This document shows positions 17,053 to 25,824 of a stretch of DNA of 64,000 nucleotides, piece after piece. Within the stretch, counting starts at the first letter, position 1; each line of letters starts with the position of its first letter. The position numbers and the translations under genes were made by a program. The stretch covers positions 62,001 through 126,000 of the forward strand of contig NZ_QDDL01000009.1 of NCBI RefSeq assembly GCF_003097315.1. Reading direction: 5' to 3'. Below the pieces are notes generated by a model that worked only from the letters and a program-made list of their open reading frames with translations, ran no database searches and was not told the origin of the DNA. This DNA is from Pelagibaculum spongiae (lineage in GTDB: Bacteria; Pseudomonadota; Gammaproteobacteria; Enterobacterales; Pelagibaculaceae).

Positions 17053-18939
17053 GTGAGCAATGCATCAGGCACCGTCGGGGTTACACTGCCACCGCAGCAG
17101 CCCAGTAGCAGTTCAACACCGGATATAAAACCGGCAGCCATGAACGCCTGGCTAGATTCCCTACCACTGGCGAATACCGGACAGAGCGCAAAGGCAATTT
17201 ATGAATTTTTAACTCAAACCAATCGCACCATTTTTGATCCAGCGAAACGTTTTGCTGCATTAGAATTATTGCGCGAAAAGTTGAATGGTATTTGCGGGAG
17301 CTTGCAACAGCATTACATTGGCCAGCCAATTGTCCTTAATGAAAAGAAACGCAAAATTGCCGCCTTGGCTGCAGCGCTGCTTCAGGAAATGACCTTAGGT
17401 TATAAGTCGGTAATTGAGGCAACCTTAAAAACCGGTGGACGGTTCAATGTTCAGCAGCTGGCCACCGCAACTGAACGTGCACTCGATTATTCCCGCTTGC
17501 TATTGCTACATCACTTCAAGCTTTATTCCTCAGCCCCTAAGTTGGTATGGTTAGAAATCCACCGCATTTACAGCTTTGCTCGGGCAAACGGATTACACAC
17601 CCGTCAGATTGAGGGCTTGAAAGGCACAGATACCATCAATGAAATTTATCTGAAAGCACTATTAATGGGTGCCGCGAATACGTTTCAAATGCGCCAAACC
17701 GACATTAGTCGCCTAAGCCACGAGCTTTCAGAATGGTCTAAATTTGCCAAAATTCAGGAAAATATTTCTGATGAAACATTATTTCTGATTGATTGCGCCG
17801 AGGATCAAGGCCCGGTTTATCGGCATATGATTTCTACAGAAAGCGAGCCTTTCCAATTGCTAGCTCTGGACACTACGGAGCTGGTTGCTTATCTACAGGA
17901 TGTCCTCAGAAAACCGGAAGTAGCATCTAATGCTACCAATCGCAGCACTCAATTATTATTACGCCATTTAATTCGCTGCTGGGGTAGCACATCTACCCGC
18001 TCCTTTAGCCGAACCCAATCAGATGGCATGTTACAAATTTGTGTTGGCCTAGCCTCTTCCCACTTTTTCATGAGCGGCGAAGATCAGCAACCTGAAATCT
18101 CTGAAAAACCCGAGACGGTTAAAGGCGGCAAGGTAAAAATTGAAAGCTGGAAAACCTCTAGTTTATCCAATGTCACCATTGAAGGTTATGAACCACATGC
18201 TAACGATATTTATGCCCAGGCGAGTAAAAATCGTTTTATAAAAGAAGAAAAGAAAGAAGCCACCAGCGCTGATATTTGGGATGCGGTGTCTCACCGTAGT
18301 TCTAAAGAAGTGTCCGAGCTTCATTTAACTGCGCTAGATACGCCGGTAAAAGAACAAGCTGCGCCAACCGCCAATTTCCAATCTATTCGTAGTGCTTATA
18401 ACCAGCAGAAAGGTCGTTTAAAGAACCTCTCTCCTGGTGGATTCTGCCTACAACTGGAAGGCACCGTACCTCGCCAACTTCAAGCGGGCGAACTGGTGGT
18501 GATGCAGAACGAAAAAGAAGAGCAGTCAGAGCAATGGAATATTGGTGCAATTCGCTGGGTTCGAAGAAACGGACAATTGTCTGTTGAATTTGGTGTTCAA
18601 CTTCTTGCACCTGCAGCGCAAACCGTCAAACTCAGCCTGCCTAAAAAAGATCACAGAGAAAGTCTGAGAGGCTTGCTTTTACCTGAACTGGCAGCAGTAA
18701 GACAACCTGCAACCTTGTTAACTCCATCACTTCCTTACAAGGTCAACGACATTATTGAAGTTGATACCGAAGAAGGTGTGGTAACTGCGCGTTTGACACG
18801 GTTAGTCTCCTGCACAACCAGCTACAATCAATTCGAGTTTAATCAGCTGGATCAACTCAATTCAACCAGCGCATCTTCAGCTGGTAATGATGCAGATACA
18901 GACTCCGATGAGTTTGCTTCGGTATGGACGTTGATCTAG
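17053..18939 (+). CDS. fimW: FimW-like PilZ-domain c-di-GMP effector
   Basis: A large cytoplasmic protein (628 residues from GTG 17053, preceded by AGGGA with 7-nt spacing; the frame is open further upstream to a TTG at 16963). Residues about 1-480 are mostly helical and without catalytic motifs. The C-terminus has a PilZ-like beta-barrel with GRLKNLSPGGFCLQLEG and WNIGAIRWVRRNGQLSVEFG. The RxxxR half of the usual c-di-GMP site is degenerate. The domain plan and the immediate neighbourhood of a FimX homologue match Pseudomonas PA4958/FimW, a polar c-di-GMP effector for type IV pili. The assignment is from context and family memory, not alignment. Confidence 0.7.
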   Translation: MSNASGTVGVTLPPQQPSSSSTPDIKPAAMNAWLDSLPLANTGQSAKAIYEFLTQTNRTIFDPAKRFAALELLREKLNGICGSLQQHYIGQPIVLNEKKRKIAALAAALLQEMTLGYKSVIEATLKTGGRFNVQQLATATERALDYSRLLLLHHFKLYSSAPKLVWLEIHRIYSFARANGLHTRQIEGLKGTDTINEIYLKALLMGAANTFQMRQTDISRLSHELSEWSKFAKIQENISDETLFLIDCAEDQGPVYRHMISTESEPFQLLALDTTELVAYLQDVLRKPEVASNATNRSTQLLLRHLIRCWGSTSTRSFSRTQSDGMLQICVGLASSHFFMSGEDQQPEISEKPETVKGGKVKIESWKTSSLSNVTIEGYEPHANDIYAQASKNRFIKEEKKEATSADIWDAVSHRSSKEVSELHLTALDTPVKEQAAPTANFQSIRSAYNQQKGRLKNLSPGGFCLQLEGTVPRQLQAGELVVMQNEKEEQSEQWNIGAIRWVRRNGQLSVEFGVQLLAPAAQTVKLSLPKKDHRESLRGLLLPELAAVRQPATLLTPSLPYKVNDIIEVDTEEGVVTARLTRLVSCTTSYNQFEFNQLDQLNSTSASSAGNDADTDSDEFASVWTLI

Positions 18940-18969
18940 TGCAATTGGTCTAAGGAGTACCGGCGAAGG

Positions 18970-21015
18970 ATGCCGAGAAGTAACCTGGAAACACTTTACC
19001 TATTATTGCTGGACGACAACTCGCAAAGGTCACAGTCAGTAATCCGCCTCCTTCGAGAGGCGGGTTTTGGTATTCGTAGTGAACGAATCGATAACCTTTC
19101 CGGATTAGAAAAGTCGTTACAAGGCAGCCAATGGGATGTTTGTATTGCATCTGAAAATCTAGAGCACCTCGCTCAAGAACAGGCAATACAGACTATTTTT
19201 AGCTATCAATCCGATGTAGCAATACTGTGGCTAACTGATAATCAGCCAGACTTACCCCTGCTCGCTCAACAGCTAGAGCAAGGCATCAGTGACTGCATCT
19301 CTTTACAACAATCAGAGCATTTAAAACAAGTTGTTCGCCGCGAGTTTGAAAACCTTCGTGTCAGACGCCTCTGCCAAACAGAACATGTCCGAGCCAATGA
19401 AGCTGAAGCCAGATGTGAACAACTTCTCAGCAATTCTTCTTTAGCAATTTCCTATTTAACCGATGGGATGCATATTCACGCCAATAATACTTACTGCGAA
19501 CTATTTGGCATTGAAGATATTGAAGAACTGACCTGTTTGCCAGTAATGGATTTAGTTGCTCGCGAAGACCAGAAAAGATTAGCGGAACATTTGCGCCACC
19601 CGGATCAACAGCTGCAAGTTTCAGAAACCTTTATGATGCACTCGGCAGATGGCAGTCGTAATTTTCTCAGTGAAATTACTTTTTCAAGTAGTGTTTTTGA
19701 AAGTGAATCTTGCATTCAATTGCAATTACAAACCGGCAATTCTAGTTTAATATCCCACGATTTATTAGATGATGGCCGTTGCCAACATAAAAATAATTTT
19801 CTGGAAAAACTTGAAACACTATTAGAAAGAAACCCAACAGGTTGGATTGTATTAACCAGCCCAGATCAAATTGAAGATGTCAGAGAAAAATATGGCGAAT
19901 TAGCAGCAGACCATCAATTGCACGCGCTGCAAAATTTATTAGATCAAGAATTACCACATGAATATGAATTTTGTCGATTAAATGATGGTCATTTAATTGT
20001 TCTTATTCCTAACGAAAATAGGGAATCTGTTACAGAGCTTTTCTGTAAATTATATGAAAAGGCTGATGAGCTACTGATAGATACCGGCGATACAACGCTA
20101 ACCGTAAATGCACATTTTGGCATGGTTTCTTTAAGTAGCGCCAAAAATGTCGTGGAATTAACTAAGCATGCAGGGCAAGCATTAAAGTTATCGATTGAAA
20201 AGAAAACACCAATAGAAATTCTCGCACACAAACCTATCGCTTCTGATAATAACGATGTAGACCCTGCAATGGTTCAAATGATTTTTGATGCCATGACTAA
20301 TCAGGATATGTTCCTCAATTATCAACCCATCGTAAGCTTACATGGCACACCTGCCGAAACTTACGAAGCGTATTTACGATTAAAAAATCCAGAAGGCGAC
20401 ATGGTGTCTCCCGGCAATTTTTTTCCCACCGCAATCAAGGCGGGTATTTGCGATCAGCTTGATTTGTGGATATTAGAAAAACTGTGCCACCAGCTGAAAA
20501 AAGAGCAAGATAAAGGCCGTCAAATACGATTGTTTATGATTGTCAGTGGCCAGTCATACAACTCACCAGTACTAGCTGAAAAAGCCCAACAGCTTACCAA
20601 TACATTGGAAATTCCGCCGCGAAGTCTGGTATTCCAATTTAATGAAGAAGAAGTTGCTAAGCAGCTTTCCAAAGCCAGAACGCTTAACTTGCAACTCAGG
20701 CAGTATGGTTTCAAAACCGCTTTAAACCATTTTGGTTTGTCAGAAGATCCTAAAGCAATTCTGAAACATATGGATGTCGATTTCGTTAAATTCCACGGCG
20801 AATTTACTCGCCAGCTTGGTGATGAAAAAGGCAGCAAGGATCGATTCCGTTCGTTGCTTGATCAAGTTCATTCATCTGAATGTGCGTCGGTAATTCCACA
20901 GGTTGAAGATGCCAGTACCTTAGCACAGCTATGGCAGTACGGAGTCAACTACATACAGGGTTACTACCTGCAGCCACCGCACCAACAACTCGATTATGAC
21001 TTCGACGAAAACTAA
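18970..21015 (+). CDS. fimX: FimX-like protein: REC-like, PAS, degenerate GGDEF, degenerate EAL
   Basis: The 681-residue protein has a response-regulator-like N-terminus (LYLLLLDDNSQRSQSVIRLL), a PAS domain near 150-260 and a GGDEF-like domain with RLNDGHL in place of the active motif. A C-terminal EAL domain follows with EAYLRL for EALLR, LNHFG for DDFG and VED for EGVE. Both catalytic domains should therefore be inactive, leaving EAL as a c-di-GMP receptor, as in Pseudomonas FimX, which promotes pilus assembly at the pole. It starts 30 bp after fimW, so an operon is likely. Confidence 0.82.
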   Translation: MPRSNLETLYLLLLDDNSQRSQSVIRLLREAGFGIRSERIDNLSGLEKSLQGSQWDVCIASENLEHLAQEQAIQTIFSYQSDVAILWLTDNQPDLPLLAQQLEQGISDCISLQQSEHLKQVVRREFENLRVRRLCQTEHVRANEAEARCEQLLSNSSLAISYLTDGMHIHANNTYCELFGIEDIEELTCLPVMDLVAREDQKRLAEHLRHPDQQLQVSETFMMHSADGSRNFLSEITFSSSVFESESCIQLQLQTGNSSLISHDLLDDGRCQHKNNFLEKLETLLERNPTGWIVLTSPDQIEDVREKYGELAADHQLHALQNLLDQELPHEYEFCRLNDGHLIVLIPNENRESVTELFCKLYEKADELLIDTGDTTLTVNAHFGMVSLSSAKNVVELTKHAGQALKLSIEKKTPIEILAHKPIASDNNDVDPAMVQMIFDAMTNQDMFLNYQPIVSLHGTPAETYEAYLRLKNPEGDMVSPGNFFPTAIKAGICDQLDLWILEKLCHQLKKEQDKGRQIRLFMIVSGQSYNSPVLAEKAQQLTNTLEIPPRSLVFQFNEEEVAKQLSKARTLNLQLRQYGFKTALNHFGLSEDPKAILKHMDVDFVKFHGEFTRQLGDEKGSKDRFRSLLDQVHSSECASVIPQVEDASTLAQLWQYGVNYIQGYYLQPPHQQLDYDFDEN

Positions 21016-21091
21016 TAACAAATCGCCAGCAATGCTGGCAGCCTCGGCAAGCTAAGCCATACTTAAGCCAGTATTGTTGCTGGTTTAAGTT

Positions 21092-22051
21092 ATGACCTCT
21101 TTTATTTCAAGTTACCGATTCCCTCGCCTTATTTTTATTACGCTAATTTGCAGCAGTTTAATGCTGATTGGCTTGGTGATTATGGGACTGCCTGTTGCCG
21201 ACTTAAGCTACAACGCTAGGCTTTTATTAATCTCATTAATTTCTGTTTGCAGTGCAACTTGCGGACTATTGCTGTGGCTATTGCATGATGCAAGACAAAA
21301 TGTCGACCAACAAAGCCTTCAGCTGCAACCTGCCGACCTTGACCAGTTGTGCCAGTCATTCAGTCGAATGGGCCAAGGGCTGCTGCCCCAGAAGGATGTC
21401 GCCGAAACCCTGCAAAAAATTCTTCCTGACCCGCTGTACAGTGAAGCAATGCGCGCCTTCTCACCGCTGGACTTTAACTGCCATACATCTTTCGGCAGTA
21501 TTTTATATATTCAAATTTATCCCAACCAAGGCTCAAGCCGATTACAGCAACAATTAAAACATGCGGCAAAGCTCTATGATGGCAGTATGAATGTTCACAA
21601 TAATGGCGGGGCTGTTATTTCTTTTGGATTAATTCAAGCAGATGATTACCATGCCAAACACGCATTAAGTTGCGCATTATTAATTCGTGAACTACAAATC
21701 CAAAGCGCTCAAGCTAGCCAATGCATTCAAATGTCTCTACACAGTGGCCATGTGTTAGTTGGTACACTCACTTCAGAAGCCAGCGCACATTTTTCACTGG
21801 CCGGTGATGAATTAAAATATGCAGGACGTTTATGTCGGGCGACTCGCGGCGGAGAAATTCTAATTAGTCAAATATTATTAGACAACCTTTCAAAAGAGAT
21901 AGCGCTAAGCCTGCAATCTCAAGGCTATTACCCAACGTTACCCAACAATTACATTCCCGTTAAAAGCTACAGCTTGCTGTCAGCGAATCAAACACTACAA
22001 GATTTAATCCACCGACAGAGTAATCACCTGCTAACTCAAGAAATCGTTTAG
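21092..22051 (+). CDS. Membrane protein with degenerate class III nucleotide cyclase-like domain
   Basis: The 319-residue product has two transmembrane helices (about residues 10-33 and 42-64). A C-terminal domain resembles class III adenylate/guanylate cyclases: FGSILYIQIYPNQG at the position of the first metal-binding strand, then HALSCALLIREL, MSLHSGHVLVGTL, LAGDELKYAGRLCRATRGGEILIS. The metal-binding aspartates are missing (YIQIY where FADI/FVDI is expected), so catalysis is doubtful. It lies 76 bp after fimX, perhaps as a third gene of the same operon. It could be a nucleotide sensor or scaffold; the function is unknown. Confidence 0.75.
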   Translation: MTSFISSYRFPRLIFITLICSSLMLIGLVIMGLPVADLSYNARLLLISLISVCSATCGLLLWLLHDARQNVDQQSLQLQPADLDQLCQSFSRMGQGLLPQKDVAETLQKILPDPLYSEAMRAFSPLDFNCHTSFGSILYIQIYPNQGSSRLQQQLKHAAKLYDGSMNVHNNGGAVISFGLIQADDYHAKHALSCALLIRELQIQSAQASQCIQMSLHSGHVLVGTLTSEASAHFSLAGDELKYAGRLCRATRGGEILISQILLDNLSKEIALSLQSQGYYPTLPNNYIPVKSYSLLSANQTLQDLIHRQSNHLLTQEIV

Positions 22052-22512
22052 CAACTTAAATCAATATCGGAAATATAGCCTTTTTTCAACTTGGATTAAT
22101 GTGAAATAATCATTTCTTCGGTTTGTTTGGCTAACATGCATTTTTTCGACCAATGAGCAGAAAAGCCCGCGCTTATGGTTCATGTGTAAATAATTACGTT
22201 TGTTTATCTATCAATGTTTTTTCTACGATAGCATTCACTATTTCTTGATACATTTAAATATACCAAGGTTCATAAAATATAATAAACATCCTGTTTCCCG
22301 AAGCACCGAACATTGTACCACATGTAGGTTTTATAATCCTTCGGCGCAATCAGACAGCTTTGGAGCGTATCGTTAGATGTTTGATTTCGCTACATGACTC
22401 ACACGAAAGTAGGAAATTCCGAAATATATAGAACACTTTCGGCCTCATCAAATCTACAAGGCCTGAGATAATTTTAAATTTCCGAGTTTCTAAATCAACG
22501 ACTAATTAATCC
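22052..22512. other. AT-rich intergenic region
   Basis: About 460 bp with low GC by eye. I see no gene, tRNA or clear terminator. Together with the following HAD-like gene it differs in base composition from its neighbours, suggesting acquired DNA. Confidence 0.45.
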
Positions 22513-23154
22513 TTACTTACGACAAGACAACTTTATTAATGAAGTTAGTTTATATATATTTTTGCAATAATTATTCTTTGTAGGATCAATTGACCTAAAT
22601 CCAAAACCCTTCGCACATTCTCTATTTAATACATTATCATCAACAAACACTACGTCACTAGTAGTAATGAGATTTGATTCACCAGAAACTTTAAACAAAA
22701 CATTATATAAAAGCATAAATGATTTCATTGCTCTTGCCTTAGCATTAGCAAAATTTTCAGCTGTCAATTTACTTTTATCTTCTGCATATAAATCTAGCAA
22801 CATACGTCTATTCACAACATTAGCTCGAGAAAATAGATATTCAATTTCCGGATCGCCGAAACCAAACATCAATTCTAATATCATACAAGTTTGGCTCTGG
22901 AGATATTCACCAGCAGTTATTATAAAAAAGATCGCATCACCTTTACGAATAGATTCTGCTAAGGCTAAAAACAACATTCCATGCTCTTTACGATACAAAG
23001 CTATCCAATATCTCAGATTGGAATCATCTTGCTGGGAAGGTGACAACATCCGAATGCGTTCATCTACATTTTCAGCCTGGACTTCTGTCAAACGACTCAA
23101 CCGATGCTCGCAACAAATCAATGTCTCATCTAAATCGAAAACCACAAACCACAT
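22513..23154 (-). CDS. HAD-like hydrolase of unknown function
   Basis: The 213-residue protein starts MWFVVFDLDETLICC, matching HAD motif I with the nucleophile Asp and the general acid Asp. FFIITAGEY near residue 75-83 fits motif II (Thr), and DVVFVDDN near residue 170 fits the acidic motif IV. A helical cap would lie between. The codon use is AT-rich compared with both neighbours and the gene is flanked by AT-rich spacers, so recent acquisition is likely. It is divergent from zapE with 86 bp between the starts. The substrate is unknown; a phosphatase is the simplest guess. Confidence 0.7.
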   Translation of the reverse strand: MWFVVFDLDETLICCEHRLSRLTEVQAENVDERIRMLSPSQQDDSNLRYWIALYRKEHGMLFLALAESIRKGDAIFFIITAGEYLQSQTCMILELMFGFGDPEIEYLFSRANVVNRRMLLDLYAEDKSKLTAENFANAKARAMKSFMLLYNVLFKVSGESNLITTSDVVFVDDNVLNRECAKGFGFRSIDPTKNNYCKNIYKLTSLIKLSCRK

Positions 23155-23240
23155 ACGGCATTCCTTTACCCTATAATTCTCATAATATTAGAAGCTCACA
23201 ACTGTTTCCGTTAACCTGACTGCGCCACTTTACTTAAGCA

Positions 23241-24521
23241 ATGCTTTTTATGCCCCAACAACCTTGCTCCATATTATCCCCTGTGCAGCGCTATCAAGCG
23301 GCGACTGCCCAGGCTGGCTTTGCATCTGACCCAGCACAACAGCAGACTCTAATAGCGCTTCAGACCTGTTATCAACAGCTTGAACAAAACAACAGCGCTT
23401 CTCTTTTAGCACGGTGGCGCAAACCGCAACTGGCTTGCCAGCCTTTATATATTTGGGGACCAGTGGGTCGTGGCAAAACTTGGCTGATGGATTGCTTTTA
23501 TCAATCTGTTTCAGCAGCTGAAAACAAGCAAACAGACCATAAAACCGCGCCTCGCCGATCGGTTCGATTACATTATTATCGTTTTATGAAATCGATTCAC
23601 GCACAGCTAAAAACGCTACAAGGAAAACCTGATCCTTTAAAATATTTAGCAAAATCATTCTCGAAAAAACACCAGCTGCTTTGCTTAGATGAATTTTTTG
23701 TTTCAGACATTGCCGACGCGATGATTTTAGGTCGGCTGTTAGATTACTTTTTTCAGTTTGGCGTAACCATTATATGTACTTCCAATGTCAAACCAGAATT
23801 GCTTTATCGAAATGGATTGCAAAGAGAACGGTTCCTGCCGGCAATTGAATTAATTCAATCCGAAATGAACGTGCTTTATCTTGATGGTGCAATTGACCAC
23901 CGAGTGAATAAACTGCCGGAAGCACTTTCATTAAGCACTCAATATTCTAGCTACTTTCTGAGTGTTCAACAGCCATTAATGCAACGACAGTTTTTTAATT
24001 TCCATGCATCGGAAATTGATAAAGGCACCATACAATACCAACAAACGATTCAAATTGAAGGCAGAAGCATTAGCGCTGAAATAATCACCCCACATGCGAT
24101 TTGGTTTGATTTTATGGCACTATGTAGCGGCCCCAGAAGTCAAAATGACTATATTGCACTCGCAGAAAAATTTAAGATTATCTACATTAGCGGCATTCCG
24201 GTTTTAGGCGGAGAATTACGTGAAAAGAAAGTCGCTCGGGGCACCGAAGATGCAATTGACATGATTGCCAAAGTAGCTGACCGTCCTTTTATAGCCGCCA
24301 GAATGGATGACGAAGCAAGAAGGTTGATTAGCCTAGTCGATGAGCTTTACGACCAAAATATTCAACTGGTGATTAGTGCTGAAGTCGCTTTAGAACGGCT
24401 CTACTGTTCAGGCGGTTTAGAATTTGAATTCCAACGAACCCATAGCCGTCTGATAGAAATGCAGTCCGAGCAATATCAGCGAAAAACAGCTAGTAACCCA
24501 GTTTTGCTTGGGGTTTTATGA
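23241..24521 (+). CDS. zapE: Cell division ATPase ZapE (AFG1 family)
   Basis: ZapE is a P-loop ATPase that acts at the division septum and destabilises FtsZ polymers in E. coli. The protein has Walker A YIWGPVGRGKTWLMD near residue 75, Walker B LLCLDEFFVSDIADAM near residue 150, and a sensor region IICTSNVKPELLYRNGLQRERFLP, all hallmarks of the family. At 426 residues it is a little longer than E. coli ZapE. A second in-frame ATG at 23250 is equally possible, since neither has a clear ribosome binding site. Confidence 0.93.
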   Translation: MLFMPQQPCSILSPVQRYQAATAQAGFASDPAQQQTLIALQTCYQQLEQNNSASLLARWRKPQLACQPLYIWGPVGRGKTWLMDCFYQSVSAAENKQTDHKTAPRRSVRLHYYRFMKSIHAQLKTLQGKPDPLKYLAKSFSKKHQLLCLDEFFVSDIADAMILGRLLDYFFQFGVTIICTSNVKPELLYRNGLQRERFLPAIELIQSEMNVLYLDGAIDHRVNKLPEALSLSTQYSSYFLSVQQPLMQRQFFNFHASEIDKGTIQYQQTIQIEGRSISAEIITPHAIWFDFMALCSGPRSQNDYIALAEKFKIIYISGIPVLGGELREKKVARGTEDAIDMIAKVADRPFIAARMDDEARRLISLVDELYDQNIQLVISAEVALERLYCSGGLEFEFQRTHSRLIEMQSEQYQRKTASNPVLLGVL

Positions 24522-24645
24522 AAATTTTATTATTACCCAATCACGATAATCGCACTTGCCATGTGGAACTTCACTTAGCTTTGCGAGTCACGATAGGGGG
24601 CTTGAATTTATACTCGAATACTAATCACTTCAGGAGTGATCGCAA

Positions 24646-25152
24646 ATGGCTAACCTAACTTTCAAAAGCAATCCTGTCACAACCCATGGCGATTTTCCTG
24701 CTGTTGGGCAACCTGCACCTGATTTTACCTTGGTCGCCGGTGATCTATCTGAACTCTCTCTGGCCGATTTAAAAGGCAAGCGAGTTATCTTCAATATTTT
24801 CCCAAGTGTTGATACCGCTGTCTGTGCTTTACAGTTAAAAACCTTTAGCCAAAAAATGGCCTCAGCAGATAATACGGTGCTTTTGTTTGCATCTTTAGAT
24901 CTACCTTTTGCTTTCAGCCGTTTTTGTGCCAGCGAAGGTGTTGAGAATGCAATCACTGCCTCAGATTTCCGTCACCATAGCTTAAAAGAAAACTATGGCG
25001 TGCTAATGGAAAGTGGTCCTTTAAACGGATTGTACGCAAGAGCAGTACTGGTTTTAGATGCTCAGCATAATATTGTTCACAGCGAACTGGTAAAAGAAGT
25101 TGTCGACGAGCCAGATTATGATGCAGCAATGGCAGCATTGGCAAACTGTTAA
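24646..25152 (+). CDS. tpx: Thiol peroxidase Tpx (atypical 2-Cys peroxiredoxin)
   Basis: Reduces H2O2 and organic peroxides with thioredoxin. The 168-residue protein has the peroxidatic site FPSVDTAVCALQLKTF (Cys near residue 61) and the resolving cysteine in FSRFCASEGVEN (near residue 95). The common family sequence is DTPVC; here Pro is replaced by Ala next to the active Cys, which is a mild variant. AGGAGTG lies at a good distance before the ATG. A strong terminator follows, so this is a single-gene unit. Confidence 0.95.
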   Translation: MANLTFKSNPVTTHGDFPAVGQPAPDFTLVAGDLSELSLADLKGKRVIFNIFPSVDTAVCALQLKTFSQKMASADNTVLLFASLDLPFAFSRFCASEGVENAITASDFRHHSLKENYGVLMESGPLNGLYARAVLVLDAQHNIVHSELVKEVVDEPDYDAAMAALANC

Positions 25153-25170
25153 GACGAATTAAAACTTATA

Positions 25171-25198
25171 AAAAAACCAGCAGCTGCTGGTTTTTTTT
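25171..25198 (+). terminator. Intrinsic terminator after tpx
   Basis: The perfect palindrome AACCAGCAGCTGCTGGTT has an A-run before it and a T8 run after it, so it can also serve the convergent sirB2 gene. Confidence 0.92.
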
Positions 25199-25220
25199 GT
25201 TTTCGAACAAGATTTTAAAG

Positions 25221-25616
25221 CTAATTTAGATAATTCACTGCCCATGACCATGGATTATGATAAATCGCTACACCAACAATATATCCAGCTACGACAAGTG
25301 ATGCGATGCCTGCGATAAAGCGTTGAGTGAAATTTTTACCGCCTTTAATCGCAACATAACCCAGTAATACATAAACCACCAAAGCGACAACCTTAGCCGT
25401 CAACCAGTCTTGTGCAATCGGGTATTGCTGCAATATCAGGCATAGCGCTATCGCAAAAGCTAATAGTAAAGTATCAATCAGGTGGGGTAATACTCTGAAA
25501 AACGGATGCTGCAACCAACGCCGAACGCTCAAAGAAACCAACCATCTCAGCGCAAATAAACCAATACTGGTCACGGCAAAAGCAATATGCAATTGTTTCA
25601 GAGTTAAATACAGCAC
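25221..25616 (-). CDS. SirB2-family integral membrane protein
   Basis: A small four-helix membrane protein. The helices are near LKQLHIAFAVTSIGLFALRW, LIDTLLLAFAIALCLILQ, VVALVVYVLLGYVAIKGG and IAGIASLVVAGYIVGVAI. The conserved histidines of the family (LKQLHI, FRVLPHLIDT) are present. I start at GTG 25616 (131 residues), which has AGGAAGG 5 nt upstream; an ATG at 25649 would add 11 residues without a ribosome binding site. The family was named from an invasion-gene locus in Salmonella, but its molecular role is unknown. Confidence 0.85.
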   Translation of the reverse strand: MLYLTLKQLHIAFAVTSIGLFALRWLVSLSVRRWLQHPFFRVLPHLIDTLLLAFAIALCLILQQYPIAQDWLTAKVVALVVYVLLGYVAIKGGKNFTQRFIAGIASLVVAGYIVGVAIYHNPWSWAVNYLN

Positions 25617-25824
25617 GATAGCCTTCCTATTAACATCCTTTAAAAACATCCCTAAAAATCGTCATGAAAAAAAATACTTTTCAATAACCCTGGCTGATTC
25701 AGTGACCTGCAAAAGCAAGATCGATATTATCGTTGTGTAGCCATTAGTACAACATTGATTTTTTTCATTAAGGTTCGCCTCATTTTTTAATAGCCAGCGC
25801 ATGAGCGCTGGCTACATATTTCAG

